Shown here piece after piece: positions 52,428 through 62,238 of a stretch of 64,000 nt of DNA. Position 1 is the first letter of the stretch, and every line of letters starts with the position of its first letter. The stretch spans positions 62,001 to 126,000 of the forward strand of contig NZ_JARVWW010000015.1 in assembly GCF_029846715.1 (NCBI RefSeq). The letters are read 5' to 3'. Origin of the DNA: Bradyrhizobium nivariense (GTDB lineage: Bacteria; Pseudomonadota; Alphaproteobacteria; Rhizobiales; Xanthobacteraceae). The notes beneath the pieces were generated by a model. The model worked only from the letters and a program-made list of their open reading frames with translations, was not told the DNA's origin and did no database searches. The translations under genes were made by a program, and so were the position numbers.

Positions 52428-53411
52428 ATGGTCGACACGGACGCCCGGACCGCCTGGCAGCTCTTCCACCTGAACTGGCTTCTCATCGCAGCCATGGGCA
52501 GCGTGCTGCTGTTCGGGGTCATCCTCTGCGGCTTCTCGTTTGAACCGATTGCGGCGCTCATTCCCACGGCGATTGCGGCGGCGCTGGCGCTGATCGTCTA
52601 TCTCTATGCTTTCGCCAAGGCCGATCGGGCGGACCCCAAGCTGATCTTTTCGCTCGGCGCGATTTCGCAACTGTTTTTCGTCGCCATCATCATGGGACCG
52701 CTGACTTACGTCACCAGCGTCGCCAACTGGCCGCTGCAGGATCAGGCTTTGCTGGCGATCGATCGCGCGATGGGCATGGATCCGGAAGCGATCGCGCGCT
52801 ACGTCAACGATCACGACTGGCTTTCAGGGCCGTTGCTGCGCGCCTACGGCCTGATCAAGATCATGCTGCTCGCCGTCCCGCTTGCGCTCACACTGACATT
52901 GCGATTGGTGCGGCTGCAAGTGTTCGTGTTTGCGTTCACGATCGCGCTGATCATCACGGTGGCGATCTCGACCTTCGTGCCGGCCGTCGGGACCTGGTAC
53001 GGCCTCGACATCGCACCGTCGCAATTCGCCTCGCTGGACAGTTCGCTGTACACCGCGCAACTGCGCGACATCCTCGCCCTGCGCGAGGGCTCGTTGCGTC
53101 ATCTCGAAATGTTCAAGCTCTCCGGCATTGTCTCGTTTCCGAGCTTCCACGCCGCATCGGCCGTGCTCTACATGTGGGCGCTGTGGCCGGTGCGCGGCCT
53201 CGGCGGCATCGCGGCCGCGCTCAATCTGCTGATGATCGCGGCGACGCCGGTGATCGGCGCGCATTACATCATCGACGTCGCCGGCGGCATCGCGGTCGCC
53301 GCAGCGTCGATCTGGGCGGCGAAATTCTATCTGCAATGGCACGGCCGGGCGTCGCGAACGTCTGCCGCGCCTGCTCCGTCGCCGGTCTGGCAGCCCAGCC
53401 TCGCGGAATGA
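52428..53411 (+). CDS. PAP2-family phosphatase-like membrane protein
   Basis: 327 residues with about ten hydrophobic segments. The C-terminal part has PAP2 signature pieces: SFPSFHAASAVLYMWALWPV and GAHYIIDVAGGIAVAAAS, in which both catalytic histidines (in FHAAS and HYIID) are retained. The SFPSFHAA style is similar to inositol-phosphorylceramide-synthase-like PAP2 proteins, so a lipid phosphate or phosphoinositide-type head group exchange is plausible. Function is inferred by motif only. It is divergent from the TetR gene and may be under its control. Confidence 0.82.
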   Translation: MVDTDARTAWQLFHLNWLLIAAMGSVLLFGVILCGFSFEPIAALIPTAIAAALALIVYLYAFAKADRADPKLIFSLGAISQLFFVAIIMGPLTYVTSVANWPLQDQALLAIDRAMGMDPEAIARYVNDHDWLSGPLLRAYGLIKIMLLAVPLALTLTLRLVRLQVFVFAFTIALIITVAISTFVPAVGTWYGLDIAPSQFASLDSSLYTAQLRDILALREGSLRHLEMFKLSGIVSFPSFHAASAVLYMWALWPVRGLGGIAAALNLLMIAATPVIGAHYIIDVAGGIAVAAASIWAAKFYLQWHGRASRTSAAPAPSPVWQPSLAE

Positions 53412-53428
53412 CAGGCGGCACGTTGCCC

Positions 53429-53543
53429 TAGGGTGGGCCCGTAGCGCCGAGCCCACCAGCAACTTTCAATGTCCAATCGTCTCGACCGTGGGCGCGCTTC
53501 CGCCTGCGCTCTTCGAGCTGCGGCGGACGCGTCGCCCACCCTA
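53429..53543. mobile_element. 115-bp MITE-like element bounded by 10-bp inverted repeats
   Basis: TAGGGTGGGC (53429-53438) and GCCCACCCTA (53534-53543) are perfect inverted termini. Elements with TAGGGTGGGC ends are known to me as common interspersed DNA in Bradyrhizobium and Rhodopseudomonas. No coding capacity. It lies just after the PAP2 stop codon; its inner part is GC-rich with secondary structure. Confidence 0.7.
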
Positions 53544-53600
53544 CAAGCTTGCTGCAGCTTCACGACCTCCAAGACACGGAAATCGTCGGCCAAAAGATAA

Positions 53601-53623
53601 GAGCCCCGTCAAGGACGGGGCTC
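53601..53623 (-). terminator. Rho-independent terminator of the Flp pilin gene
   Basis: GAGCCCCGTC (53601-53610) and GACGGGGCTC (53614-53623) form a perfect 10-base stem with an AAG loop; read on the minus strand it is followed by TTATCTTTT. It lies 25 bases after the stop of the pilin gene. Confidence 0.8.
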
Positions 53624-53647
53624 TCTAAATTCGTGATTCGTCCAGCC

Positions 53648-53812
53648 TTACTTGAGGCTGCTCGAGATCGAGGTGAACTTGCCGTTCAACGTGACGCCCA
53701 GGCTATTGACGACAGTGATGATCGCCAGCGCGATGCCGGCGGCGATCAGGCCGTATTCGATAGCGGTGGCGCCGGATTCATCCTTCAGGAAACGCGCAAC
53801 GAGGTTCTTCAT
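53648..53812 (-). CDS. flp: Flp/Fap type IVb pilin
   Basis: 54 residues: short basic leader (MKNLVARFLKDESG), then ATAIEYGLIAAGIALAIITV, the family-defining stretch with the Glu at position 5 of the mature part and hydrophobic core, and a short tail (TLNGKFTSISSSLK). Flp prepilins are cleaved by a CpaA/TadV peptidase and assembled into tight-adherence pili. The Tad export genes are not present in the window, so this is either a solitary extra pilin or served by a distant locus. GGAG lies just before ATG 53812, and a strong terminator follows. Confidence 0.9.
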   Translation of the reverse strand: MKNLVARFLKDESGATAIEYGLIAAGIALAIITVVNSLGVTLNGKFTSISSSLK

Positions 53813-54111
53813 AGACAGCTCCAAAAAAAGTACACGAGGCTACAACTGATCTGGTCTTTTCGGCTTCCCAGCGCCGCCCGACCATGGAACCGAACGTAGT
53901 GGCAAAGAATTGCGCCGCAGTTAATTCGACTGCGGAAACACCGAACGGTTTGCGTGTATTCGTCGATGGTAAATCGAAATCTAAAACGATCCGTTAAATG
54001 ATCGAGACATCAAACCGGCCCGGCGCCGCCGGTTTACCCGAAGTTATGACCGCCGTGGTCCAATGCCGCCCGCTCGGCAACCCGACAAAAACAACAGCAC
54101 GACGAGGCGGC

Positions 54112-55611
54112 ATGTCCCTTTCCTTTGCCAACAGCATCGCGGTGCAGAGTCGTGCGCGAGCCCTGGTGCCGCTGTGCGTCGGTGCGGGCGCCTATCTCTT
54201 CTTCGTGTATGTCGGCGACACGCTGCTTCAGGACTCCGACTCGTTCTGGCAGATCAAGATCGGACAGTGGATCCTCGATCACCACGCGCTTCCCTACACG
54301 GACTTCTATTCCTTCACCCGGCCGGGGGCGCCCTGGGTTTCGACCTCATGGCTGTCGCAGGTGCTGTTCGCCCTCTCCCATACGCAATGGGACTGGGCCG
54401 GCCCGGTGATCCTCACCGCGCTTGCGGTTGCATTGTCGGCGGCGATCCTGGTCGATCTGCTCGAGGCCCATCTGGAAATTCCGCGCGCGGTCCTGTTCGC
54501 GATGTTCGCGGTCTTGCTGTCGCTGCACCACATTCTGGCGCGGCCGCACATTCTGGCGCTGCCCGTGATGATCGCGTGGGTCGGCATGCTGATGGCCGCG
54601 GCCGACCGCAAGGGCGCCCCGTCATGGTACTGGCTGCCCCTGATGTCACTGTGGTCGAACCTGCATGGCGGCTTCGTGCTGGGCCTGGCGCTGATCGGCC
54701 CGATGTCGTTCGTGGCGCTCTGGGGCCTGGAGTCCGGCAAGCAGGTCCGGCTGCTGTCGCGCTGGTTCCTGTTCGGTGTTGCGGCGCTCGCTGCAAGCTG
54801 CGTCACCCCCTATGGCTGGCGCACATTGCTCGGCGCGACCAACATCCTCAATCTCGGCGAGCTGCTGACGGTCATCTCCGAATGGTCGCCCGCGAACTTC
54901 GCATCCTTCAACGCATTCGAAGGCGCGCTGTTCGGCCTGATCGCGATCGGGCTGTATCGCGGCCTGACGCTCTCGCCGCCGCGTATTCTTCTGATCCTGC
55001 TGCTGACCTGGATGGCGCTCACCCATGTCAGGAGCATCGATGCCTTTGCCTTCCTGGTGCCGCTGGTACTGGCCAAGCCGCTCGGCGAACGGTCTGTGCC
55101 GCCGCAGCCTGGCACGCAGGGCAGCGAGAGCTGGGCGGCCCGCTACGTCACCGCAACGGGCGCGCTGATGATCGTCGCCGCCGGCTGGACCTCGACGTCA
55201 CTTTACATGTCGCATCACCGCTTCACCTTCACGATGGACCAGACACCGGTTGCCGCCGTCGACCTGCTCGAGAAACGAAAAGCCCGGCGCATCTTTAACG
55301 CCTACCCGTTCGGCGGCTATCTGATCTCGCGCGACATCCCGGTCTTCATCGACGGCCGCGCCGAGCTGTACGGCGAAACCTTCGCCATGGACGTCTTTAA
55401 GGCCGTGGAGGTCAAGAAGCTCGACAACCTGACGCGGCTACTGGAGGACTACAAGATCGACGCCACGCTGCTGACCGCGGACTCGCCCGCGGCGCAAGTG
55501 CTCGATCACATCAAGGGCTGGAAGCGGCTCTATGCGGACAATATCGCGGTGATCCATGTGCGAACCGGTAGCGCACAGGAAGCGGAGACCTCGAAGGAAG
55601 CCTTCAAGTGA
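54112..55611 (+). CDS. Polytopic GT-C-like membrane protein (possible glycosyltransferase)
   Basis: 499 residues from ATG 54112 with GAGGCGG upstream; earlier in-frame ATGs at 53998 and beyond give a less likely start. About twelve hydrophobic segments, then a soluble C-terminal domain (about 370-499). The early luminal loop has DTLLQDSDSFWQIKIGQWIL then PYTDFYSFTRPGAPWVS, a pattern with acidic residues as in GT-C oligosaccharyl and mannosyltransferases. The C-terminal domain ends NIAVIHVRTG. No specific family name is certain. Four-base overlap with the GT87 gene shows co-translation. Confidence 0.7.
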   Translation: MSLSFANSIAVQSRARALVPLCVGAGAYLFFVYVGDTLLQDSDSFWQIKIGQWILDHHALPYTDFYSFTRPGAPWVSTSWLSQVLFALSHTQWDWAGPVILTALAVALSAAILVDLLEAHLEIPRAVLFAMFAVLLSLHHILARPHILALPVMIAWVGMLMAAADRKGAPSWYWLPLMSLWSNLHGGFVLGLALIGPMSFVALWGLESGKQVRLLSRWFLFGVAALAASCVTPYGWRTLLGATNILNLGELLTVISEWSPANFASFNAFEGALFGLIAIGLYRGLTLSPPRILLILLLTWMALTHVRSIDAFAFLVPLVLAKPLGERSVPPQPGTQGSESWAARYVTATGALMIVAAGWTSTSLYMSHHRFTFTMDQTPVAAVDLLEKRKARRIFNAYPFGGYLISRDIPVFIDGRAELYGETFAMDVFKAVEVKKLDNLTRLLEDYKIDATLLTADSPAAQVLDHIKGWKRLYADNIAVIHVRTGSAQEAETSKEAFK

Positions 55612-56858
55612 GCGTGTCCGCTCAACAGCCGATATCCGGTCCATCGCGCCGCTGGATCGGAATTCCCCTCGTGTTCCTGCCGGCGTTTTCGATCGCAACG
55701 CTCTTCGGCTGGGGCATCCTGATCTCCACCTTCGTCCATCCCGGCTGGATCGGGCTGAACCACATCGCCCCCGGCACCGACTGGATGGTGTTTTACAGCG
55801 CTGTCAGATCGTTGCTCGCCGGCAATCTTGCGCTGGTCATCGATGGCGACGCGTTCACCTCCTATCTCAACCAGTCGTTCGCATCATGGCTCACGGTGCC
55901 TCTGGAGTTCCGTCCATGGTTCTATCCGCCCAGCTTCCTCGTTCTGCTGCTGCCGGTCGCGCCGCTTGGCTTCATCGGCTCCTATGTCGCATTCCAGGCC
56001 GCGACCGCAGGCTTCCTGGCCTGGGCGCTTCGCAACCGGGCCGATCAACCGCAACTGACGCCCTACATCATCGCGGCCGTGCTGGTCTCGCCATCGGCCT
56101 GTCTCAACCTGGCCGATGGACAATGCGCCTTTCTCGTTGCCGCACTGCTGGTCGCGGGCGTCAGGCTGCTCGGACCGCGACCGCTCCTTGCCGGGGCAAT
56201 GCTCGGACTCCTGAGTTTCAAGCCGCAATTCTTCCTGCTCGTCCCGCTTGCGCTGGCGGGTTCGCGCCGTTATGGCAGCCTGTGCGCTGCTGTATGCTCG
56301 GCATTCGCATTGGCAGCTGCAAGTGCCATGATTTTCGGCGTGGAATTGTGGCTGTGCTGGATACCGCAGGCGTACAACAATCTGGTCAGCCCCGATGCGA
56401 AATGGCTGGCCTATGGCCGCATCTGGGGTCACAGCGTGTGGGCCTGTGCGGTGCTGCTGGGCCTGCCGGAGCGGCTGGCCTCCATCCTGCAGCTGGCCGC
56501 GGTCCTCTTGAGCGCGGCAGCGACGTTCGCGGCGTTTCGCTCTTCGCTCAGTACCAACAACAAGCTGATCGTGCTGCTTGCGGCAACCGTGCTGGCGGCC
56601 CCGCATTCGGGCCCTTATGACGCGACGCTGCTGGCGGTCGCCGTCGTGCTGTGGCTTGCCGCGTCGATCGATGCTCCACGCTTTCGCGACTGGCTAATCG
56701 GGCTTGGCATCTGGATGGTGCCGTTGCTCAGCCCGGCCGTGTATGTTCCGGCGGGACGGCTATCGCCGCTCCTCATCGTCGCTCTCATTGGCTTCGTCTT
56801 CGGCGCGTTGCGCTGTCCGGCAAGATCTGGCGAGCCGGCAATTTCGCCGCATTCCTGA
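55608..56858 (+). CDS. Glycosyltransferase family 87 protein
   Basis: 416 residues. Starts at GTG 55608, overlapping the stop of the previous gene (GTGA). Ten or more membrane segments and GT87 features: APGTDWMVFYSAVRSLLAG near the first luminal loop, with an aspartate that binds lipid-sugar substrate, and SFKPQFFLLVPLALA and PHSGPYDATLLAVAVV. GT87 enzymes use polyprenyl-phosphate sugars (for example in PIM and arabinan synthesis). Here it probably adds a sugar to an envelope glycan. Confidence 0.85.
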   Translation: MSVSAQQPISGPSRRWIGIPLVFLPAFSIATLFGWGILISTFVHPGWIGLNHIAPGTDWMVFYSAVRSLLAGNLALVIDGDAFTSYLNQSFASWLTVPLEFRPWFYPPSFLVLLLPVAPLGFIGSYVAFQAATAGFLAWALRNRADQPQLTPYIIAAVLVSPSACLNLADGQCAFLVAALLVAGVRLLGPRPLLAGAMLGLLSFKPQFFLLVPLALAGSRRYGSLCAAVCSAFALAAASAMIFGVELWLCWIPQAYNNLVSPDAKWLAYGRIWGHSVWACAVLLGLPERLASILQLAAVLLSAAATFAAFRSSLSTNNKLIVLLAATVLAAPHSGPYDATLLAVAVVLWLAASIDAPRFRDWLIGLGIWMVPLLSPAVYVPAGRLSPLLIVALIGFVFGALRCPARSGEPAISPHS

Positions 56859-56932
56859 ATCAAGCCTTAGGTTTTACGCAACCATCTCGGGCTAACGTCG
56901 GCAGCAACTTAATATTGTTCCGATGGCGGCAA

Positions 56933-58090
56933 ATGCGATCAAGTAGTGGCGTCCATTATGTTGGACTTGACCATCTTCGCGGGCTAGCCGCATTCCTTGT
57001 GTTCGAGTGGCACTTTATCCACTTGTCGGTTCCCTACGACAATGTCCCCGCATTCTGGCCTCTCTCAATTTTGGAGGAAGGCCATTGTGGCGTCGCGCTA
57101 TTCATGACTCTAAGCGGTTACTTATTCGCCAAGCTGCTCGATGGGCATCAGGTCATCTACAAATGGTTCTTCTGGAACCGGATGCTGCGGCTGGCGCCGC
57201 TTCTGATCGCCGTCATCATCATCAACGGGGCGATCAACTACCATGACGATCTCGTCAATTATCTGAAGATCATCACGCTGGGTCTCGTCCTGCCACTCCT
57301 GCCAAATGGGCAATGGTCCATCGCTGTCGAAGCGCATTTTTATCTGCTCTTGCCATTGTTGCTATTCCTCCTGCGGCGGTCTCCTGCCTATGTTCCGCTC
57401 ATTATTTTCATTGCAATTGCAATAAGGGCCGCAGTGCTCTGGCGCACCGGCGAGACGGAGCTGCTGGCTTCCTATACGATATTCGGACGGATCGATCAGT
57501 TCGTCCTCGGTATGGCCGCGTTCAATCTGCGTGACTTGATCAAAGGCCAGCATGTCGCAATGTTCGCGGCAGTTGCCGCCTATTCCCTCTTCTATCATGC
57601 CTTCAATGCGGCCGGCGGCTTCTATCTGATGACGTCGTATCCGTCACCGTCACCCATCTGGATCGTCATGCCGACGGTGGACGGTCTGTTCTTTTGTCTT
57701 CTGATTGCGTACTACGACAGCACATTCAAGTTTCGCGATGTCGGCGTCTCCGGACTGCTGGCAAAGATCGGTACATGTTCATACTCGATCTACTTGCTGC
57801 ATTTCTTCGTCGTCATTGGCATGCACACCATGATGGCACATGTCGTCCCTCTGACGAACTTCTATGTTGCGACGGCAGCGGCGACGTTAGCGTTCTGTGC
57901 TTTCGCGCCCATCGCGTGGATCAGCTATCGCTATTATGAAACCTTCTTTTTGCGGTTTCGGCGGGGTTATATCTCCAGCAAGGAATGCGACTCGGGCGAC
58001 CGGTCATCAGAGAGCGGGCGCCGCCGGCTGAGAACTGTCGTTGGTGACATGCGGACACCTGCCCGGTGGTCCGCGCCCGGTGCCGATTAG
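56933..58090 (+). CDS. Acyltransferase 3 family protein (OafA-like)
   Basis: About 385 residues if it starts at ATG 56933 (MRSSSGVHYVGLDHLRG). The family core is present: GLDHLRGLAAFLVFEWHFIH, then GVALFMTLSGYLFAK and WFFWNRMLRLAPLL, and SYSIYLLHFFVV in the last membrane segments. Ten membrane helices. It transfers acyl groups, such as acetyl, to surface glycans. Codons and bases are less GC-biased than those of the GT genes beside it, with several A/T-rich runs (for example near 57400), a hint of separate origin. The last 40 residues after GYISSKE are Arg/Ser-rich and unlike the family, suggesting a read-through tail into other DNA. No strong ribosome site was found. Confidence 0.78.
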   Translation: MRSSSGVHYVGLDHLRGLAAFLVFEWHFIHLSVPYDNVPAFWPLSILEEGHCGVALFMTLSGYLFAKLLDGHQVIYKWFFWNRMLRLAPLLIAVIIINGAINYHDDLVNYLKIITLGLVLPLLPNGQWSIAVEAHFYLLLPLLLFLLRRSPAYVPLIIFIAIAIRAAVLWRTGETELLASYTIFGRIDQFVLGMAAFNLRDLIKGQHVAMFAAVAAYSLFYHAFNAAGGFYLMTSYPSPSPIWIVMPTVDGLFFCLLIAYYDSTFKFRDVGVSGLLAKIGTCSYSIYLLHFFVVIGMHTMMAHVVPLTNFYVATAAATLAFCAFAPIAWISYRYYETFFLRFRRGYISSKECDSGDRSSESGRRRLRTVVGDMRTPARWSAPGAD

Positions 58091-58124
58091 CGAGCCGGTG
58101 CCTGTTCACGTCAACCGCCTCGAC

Positions 58125-58182
58125 GCGGTGATCCATGTGCGGGTCGATGCGGGCGGTGCGGCCGCGACGACGCCGAAGTGAG
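58125..58182 (+). pseudogene. Remnant of the 3' end of a gene related to 54112-55611
   Basis: GCGGTGATCCATGTGCG (58125-58141) is identical over 17 bases to 55546-55562, within the last codons of the GT-C-like gene. In the same frame it reads AVIHVRVDAGGAAATTPK and ends in TGA, like NIAVIHVRTG near that gene's end but with a different tail. There is no upstream gene body. It looks like the scar of a paralogous or duplicated gene, most of which was replaced or lost where the acyltransferase gene now sits. Confidence 0.5.
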
Positions 58183-58215
58183 GACGAAAGCTCCAGAGCG
58201 TGTGCCCACCACTTC

Positions 58216-58256
58216 TAAAGCGCGATCAGATGAGGATGAATCATCATCGCGCTTTA
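58216..58256. repeat. Palindromic repeat with TAAAGCGCGAT arms
   Basis: TAAAGCGCGAT (58216-58226) and ATCGCGCTTTA (58246-58256) are perfect 11-base inverted repeats, with GATGA/TCATC inside. It is directly followed by the RPE-like repeat at 58268-58314, so two palindromes sit side by side between the acyltransferase/remnant and the convergent DUF3052 gene. Confidence 0.75.
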
Positions 58257-58267
58257 GGTTGTTGTTT

Positions 58268-58314
58268 GAGCATGATCTTTTCGGAAAACCGCTTCGCACT
58301 TTTCCGGATCGTGC
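58268..58314. repeat. RPE-like palindromic repeat, second copy
   Basis: AGCATGATC (58268-58276) and GATCGTGCT (58306-58314) match the outer arms of 1620-1668 with one changed base, and CGGAAAACCG and TTTTCCGG occupy the same inner positions. Same family as the copy in the CoA-transferase operon. Confidence 0.8.
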
Positions 58315-58369
58315 TTTAGCGTGATTGCCGAGAGATGGCGGGCGCGGCGCTTAGCCGCCTTTGCCTGCC

Positions 58370-58786
58370 CTACTTTTTCTTTGCGCGGTCTTTCACGGGG
58401 ATCACGAGCTTCAGGCCCGACCAGACCTCGTCGACCGCGCAGACCTTGATATCGACGAGGCCATTGGCGAGCGCAGTCGCGCGTACCACGGTTTCCGTCA
58501 CGTCCGTTGCGACACCCGATGCCTTCTTCGGCCACGACGCCCAGATCATCCCGTCCGGCGTGATCGCCTTGCGATAGAAGCGCAGCCCGGCGGCAAGGCC
58601 TTTGGCTTCGGTCGCGAAGACATGCACCATGTCGAGCGGCGCCCTGGCGGTGTTGGCGATCCTCACATCGTCAGGCAATTCACCGACGACATCGGCATAG
58701 GCAACGGAGAGGCCATCCACAAAAATACAAAAGCCCGGCTTGATGCCGAGCTTTTGCACTAACGGTTTGCCGGAATAACCGGCCAT
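58370..58786 (-). CDS. DUF3052-family protein
   Basis: 138 residues. The family opening GYSGKPLVQKLGIKPGFCIF and the block KAITPDGMIWASWPKKASG followed by GLVDIKVCAVDEVWSGLKLV identify DUF3052, a small family of unknown function. It is the gene after ftsH, separated from its stop codon by 12 bases, so it is very likely co-transcribed. Two lysine-rich residues end the protein. Confidence 0.85.
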   Translation of the reverse strand: MAGYSGKPLVQKLGIKPGFCIFVDGLSVAYADVVGELPDDVRIANTARAPLDMVHVFATEAKGLAAGLRFYRKAITPDGMIWASWPKKASGVATDVTETVVRATALANGLVDIKVCAVDEVWSGLKLVIPVKDRAKKK

Positions 58787-58798
58787 GGCGCGCGGGCT

Positions 58799-60721
<1,923 letters not shown>

Positions 60722-60860
60722 CGATCTTCCTTCGTGGTCGCGCGGATCGCGACCTGATCCTCGGGCAGTTATTTTGAGCCGTACGAGGAAATCCCCAAGG
60801 AATCCTCTCGGTTAGAAGCATACAATTTAGGTGCCGCCCCGGTCGCTGCCAAGGGAACGA

Positions 60861-60881
60861 GATGGGACTATTTATCCCATC
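60861..60881 (-). promoter_or_regulatory. Hairpin in the ftsH upstream region
   Basis: GATGGGA (60861-60867) and TCCCATC (60875-60881) form a 7-base stem with an AT-rich 7-base loop, 140-160 bases upstream of the ftsH start codon. It may be an operator or an mRNA leader structure; there is no direct evidence for either. Confidence 0.35.
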
Positions 60882-60988
60882 TTAGAGCGATTCCCGCTGA
60901 AATAATGGCGCCGGACACGGGTTTTTCCTGCCTGGTTAAGGTGACCTGACGCTGCGCGGCCGAAACGGCCGGTGTCATGGTCCGCGGC

Positions 60989-62059
60989 TCAGCCCCCCTT
61001 GCGTCGCCGGGCCGGCGCCGGTGCGATGTGGATACGCCCCCCGGCAAGGCTGATCAAGGCTCCCGCAAGGGTCTGCCTCAGCACCGGCCGGCCATTTGCA
61101 GCCGCACGCCCTGCAGCCATACTCCCTGCAACCATGGCCTGATCGAGCGCGGCCAAAAGGGATTCGACCTTGCCGAGTTCCGCCGGCCCTTCATGGCCGA
61201 ACGCATTGACGGCCCGCAGCAGGACCCGCAGCCGGACCTCCTCCGGCAGGACGGCAAAGCTCGATGCTTCGAAGCTTCGACCGCCCGCCTGCGGCGCATC
61301 GCCGCGCGCCCGGAGTTGAAGGAAGCGCTCGGCACCGTCGACCATCACCTCGACCGCCGCATTGGCCCGCGCCAGCCGCGCTGCGAGCCGCACCAGAGTG
61401 CGGGCATCGCCGCCCTCGGCCGCAAGCTGTGGCAGCAGCGCGCGCAGCCGCGGCCGGGTAAAATCGGTGTTGCGGTTGGTGGGATCGTCGGCAAAGCCGA
61501 TCTTCGCCCGCTTCAAGGTCGCGATCAGCTGCGACTTCGGGACATCGAGCAGCGGACGCGCAAGGACGACGCCGTCGCGCTCCGTGAGACGGGCCATCGC
61601 CGACAGCCCGGCAAGTCCGCTGCCGCGGACAAGACGCATCAACAGGGTCTCGGCCTGGTCGTCGCGGGTGTGGGCGGTCAGCACATGGCTCGCACCGGCG
61701 GCACGCGCGGCCCGCGCAAGCAGGCGATAGCGGGCTTCGCGCGCAGCGGCCGGCAATCCCGTTTTCGGCTTGGCGCCGCGCCAGCGCAGGGTCCGGTGCG
61801 GCAAGCCAAGCCCGGCGGCCAGCCGCTTGACCTCGCGCGCCTCGCGCGCCGCCTCCGGCCGCAGGCCATGGTCGATGGTGACGACGGTGAGAAGCGGGCC
61901 GCGCACAAGGCTGCGCTGCCAGCGCGCCGCAAGCCACATCAGCGCGACCGAGTCGGGCCCGCCGGAGACCGCGAGCACCAGCGCGGGCGCGCTTTTCAGG
62001 CCGGCGAAGAACCGCTTCGCCTCGCGCGCCGAGATCGGAGAAGTGTCGTGGTCTGACAT
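60989..62059 (-). CDS. tilS: tRNA(Ile)-lysidine synthetase
   Basis: 356 residues. The PP-loop motif SGGPDSVAL at 32-40 and the family blocks ARYRLLARAARAAGASHVLTAHTRDDQAETLLMR (in parts: HVLTAHTRDDQAET) and NTDFTRPRLRALLP are present. It puts lysine on the wobble cytidine of tRNA-Ile(CAU), changing the codon read from AUG to AUA. It lies between cpoB and ftsH, the usual alphaproteobacterial order. A repeat element occupies the gap before it. Confidence 0.95.
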   Translation of the reverse strand: MSDHDTSPISAREAKRFFAGLKSAPALVLAVSGGPDSVALMWLAARWQRSLVRGPLLTVVTIDHGLRPEAAREAREVKRLAAGLGLPHRTLRWRGAKPKTGLPAAAREARYRLLARAARAAGASHVLTAHTRDDQAETLLMRLVRGSGLAGLSAMARLTERDGVVLARPLLDVPKSQLIATLKRAKIGFADDPTNRNTDFTRPRLRALLPQLAAEGGDARTLVRLAARLARANAAVEVMVDGAERFLQLRARGDAPQAGGRSFEASSFAVLPEEVRLRVLLRAVNAFGHEGPAELGKVESLLAALDQAMVAGSMAAGRAAANGRPVLRQTLAGALISLAGGRIHIAPAPARRRKGG

Positions 62060-62093
62060 GGCGCTGCAATCGTCCGCGGATGGACCGACTGTT

Positions 62094-62199
62094 TAGAGCG
62101 TTTTCGAGCGAAGTGGATACCGGTTTCGCGTCAAGAAAACGCGTCAAAACAAGAATCTAGAGCTTCGGTTCTGATTCAATCAGACCGATAATGCTCTAG
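62094..62199 (-). repeat. Interspersed ~105-bp repeat, copy 3
   Basis: The reverse-oriented counterpart of 18008-18112, with CGTTTTCGAGCGAAGTGGA first, TTCGCGTCAAGAAAACGCG, and CTCTAG ends. It fills the gap between the cpoB stop and the tilS start. Its left hairpin is a diverged version of the one in copies 1 and 2. Confidence 0.8.
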
Positions 62200-62238
62200 C
62201 GCAGCGCCATCCGCTTTGTCAGCGATCAACGCCGCGGA

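Noticed and set aside
53900..53915. Possible sigma-54 promoter (TGGCAAAGAATTGC) upstream of the pilin and GT-C-like genes
   Set aside because: The GG and GC elements are nine bases apart instead of the ten needed for sigma-54 recognition.
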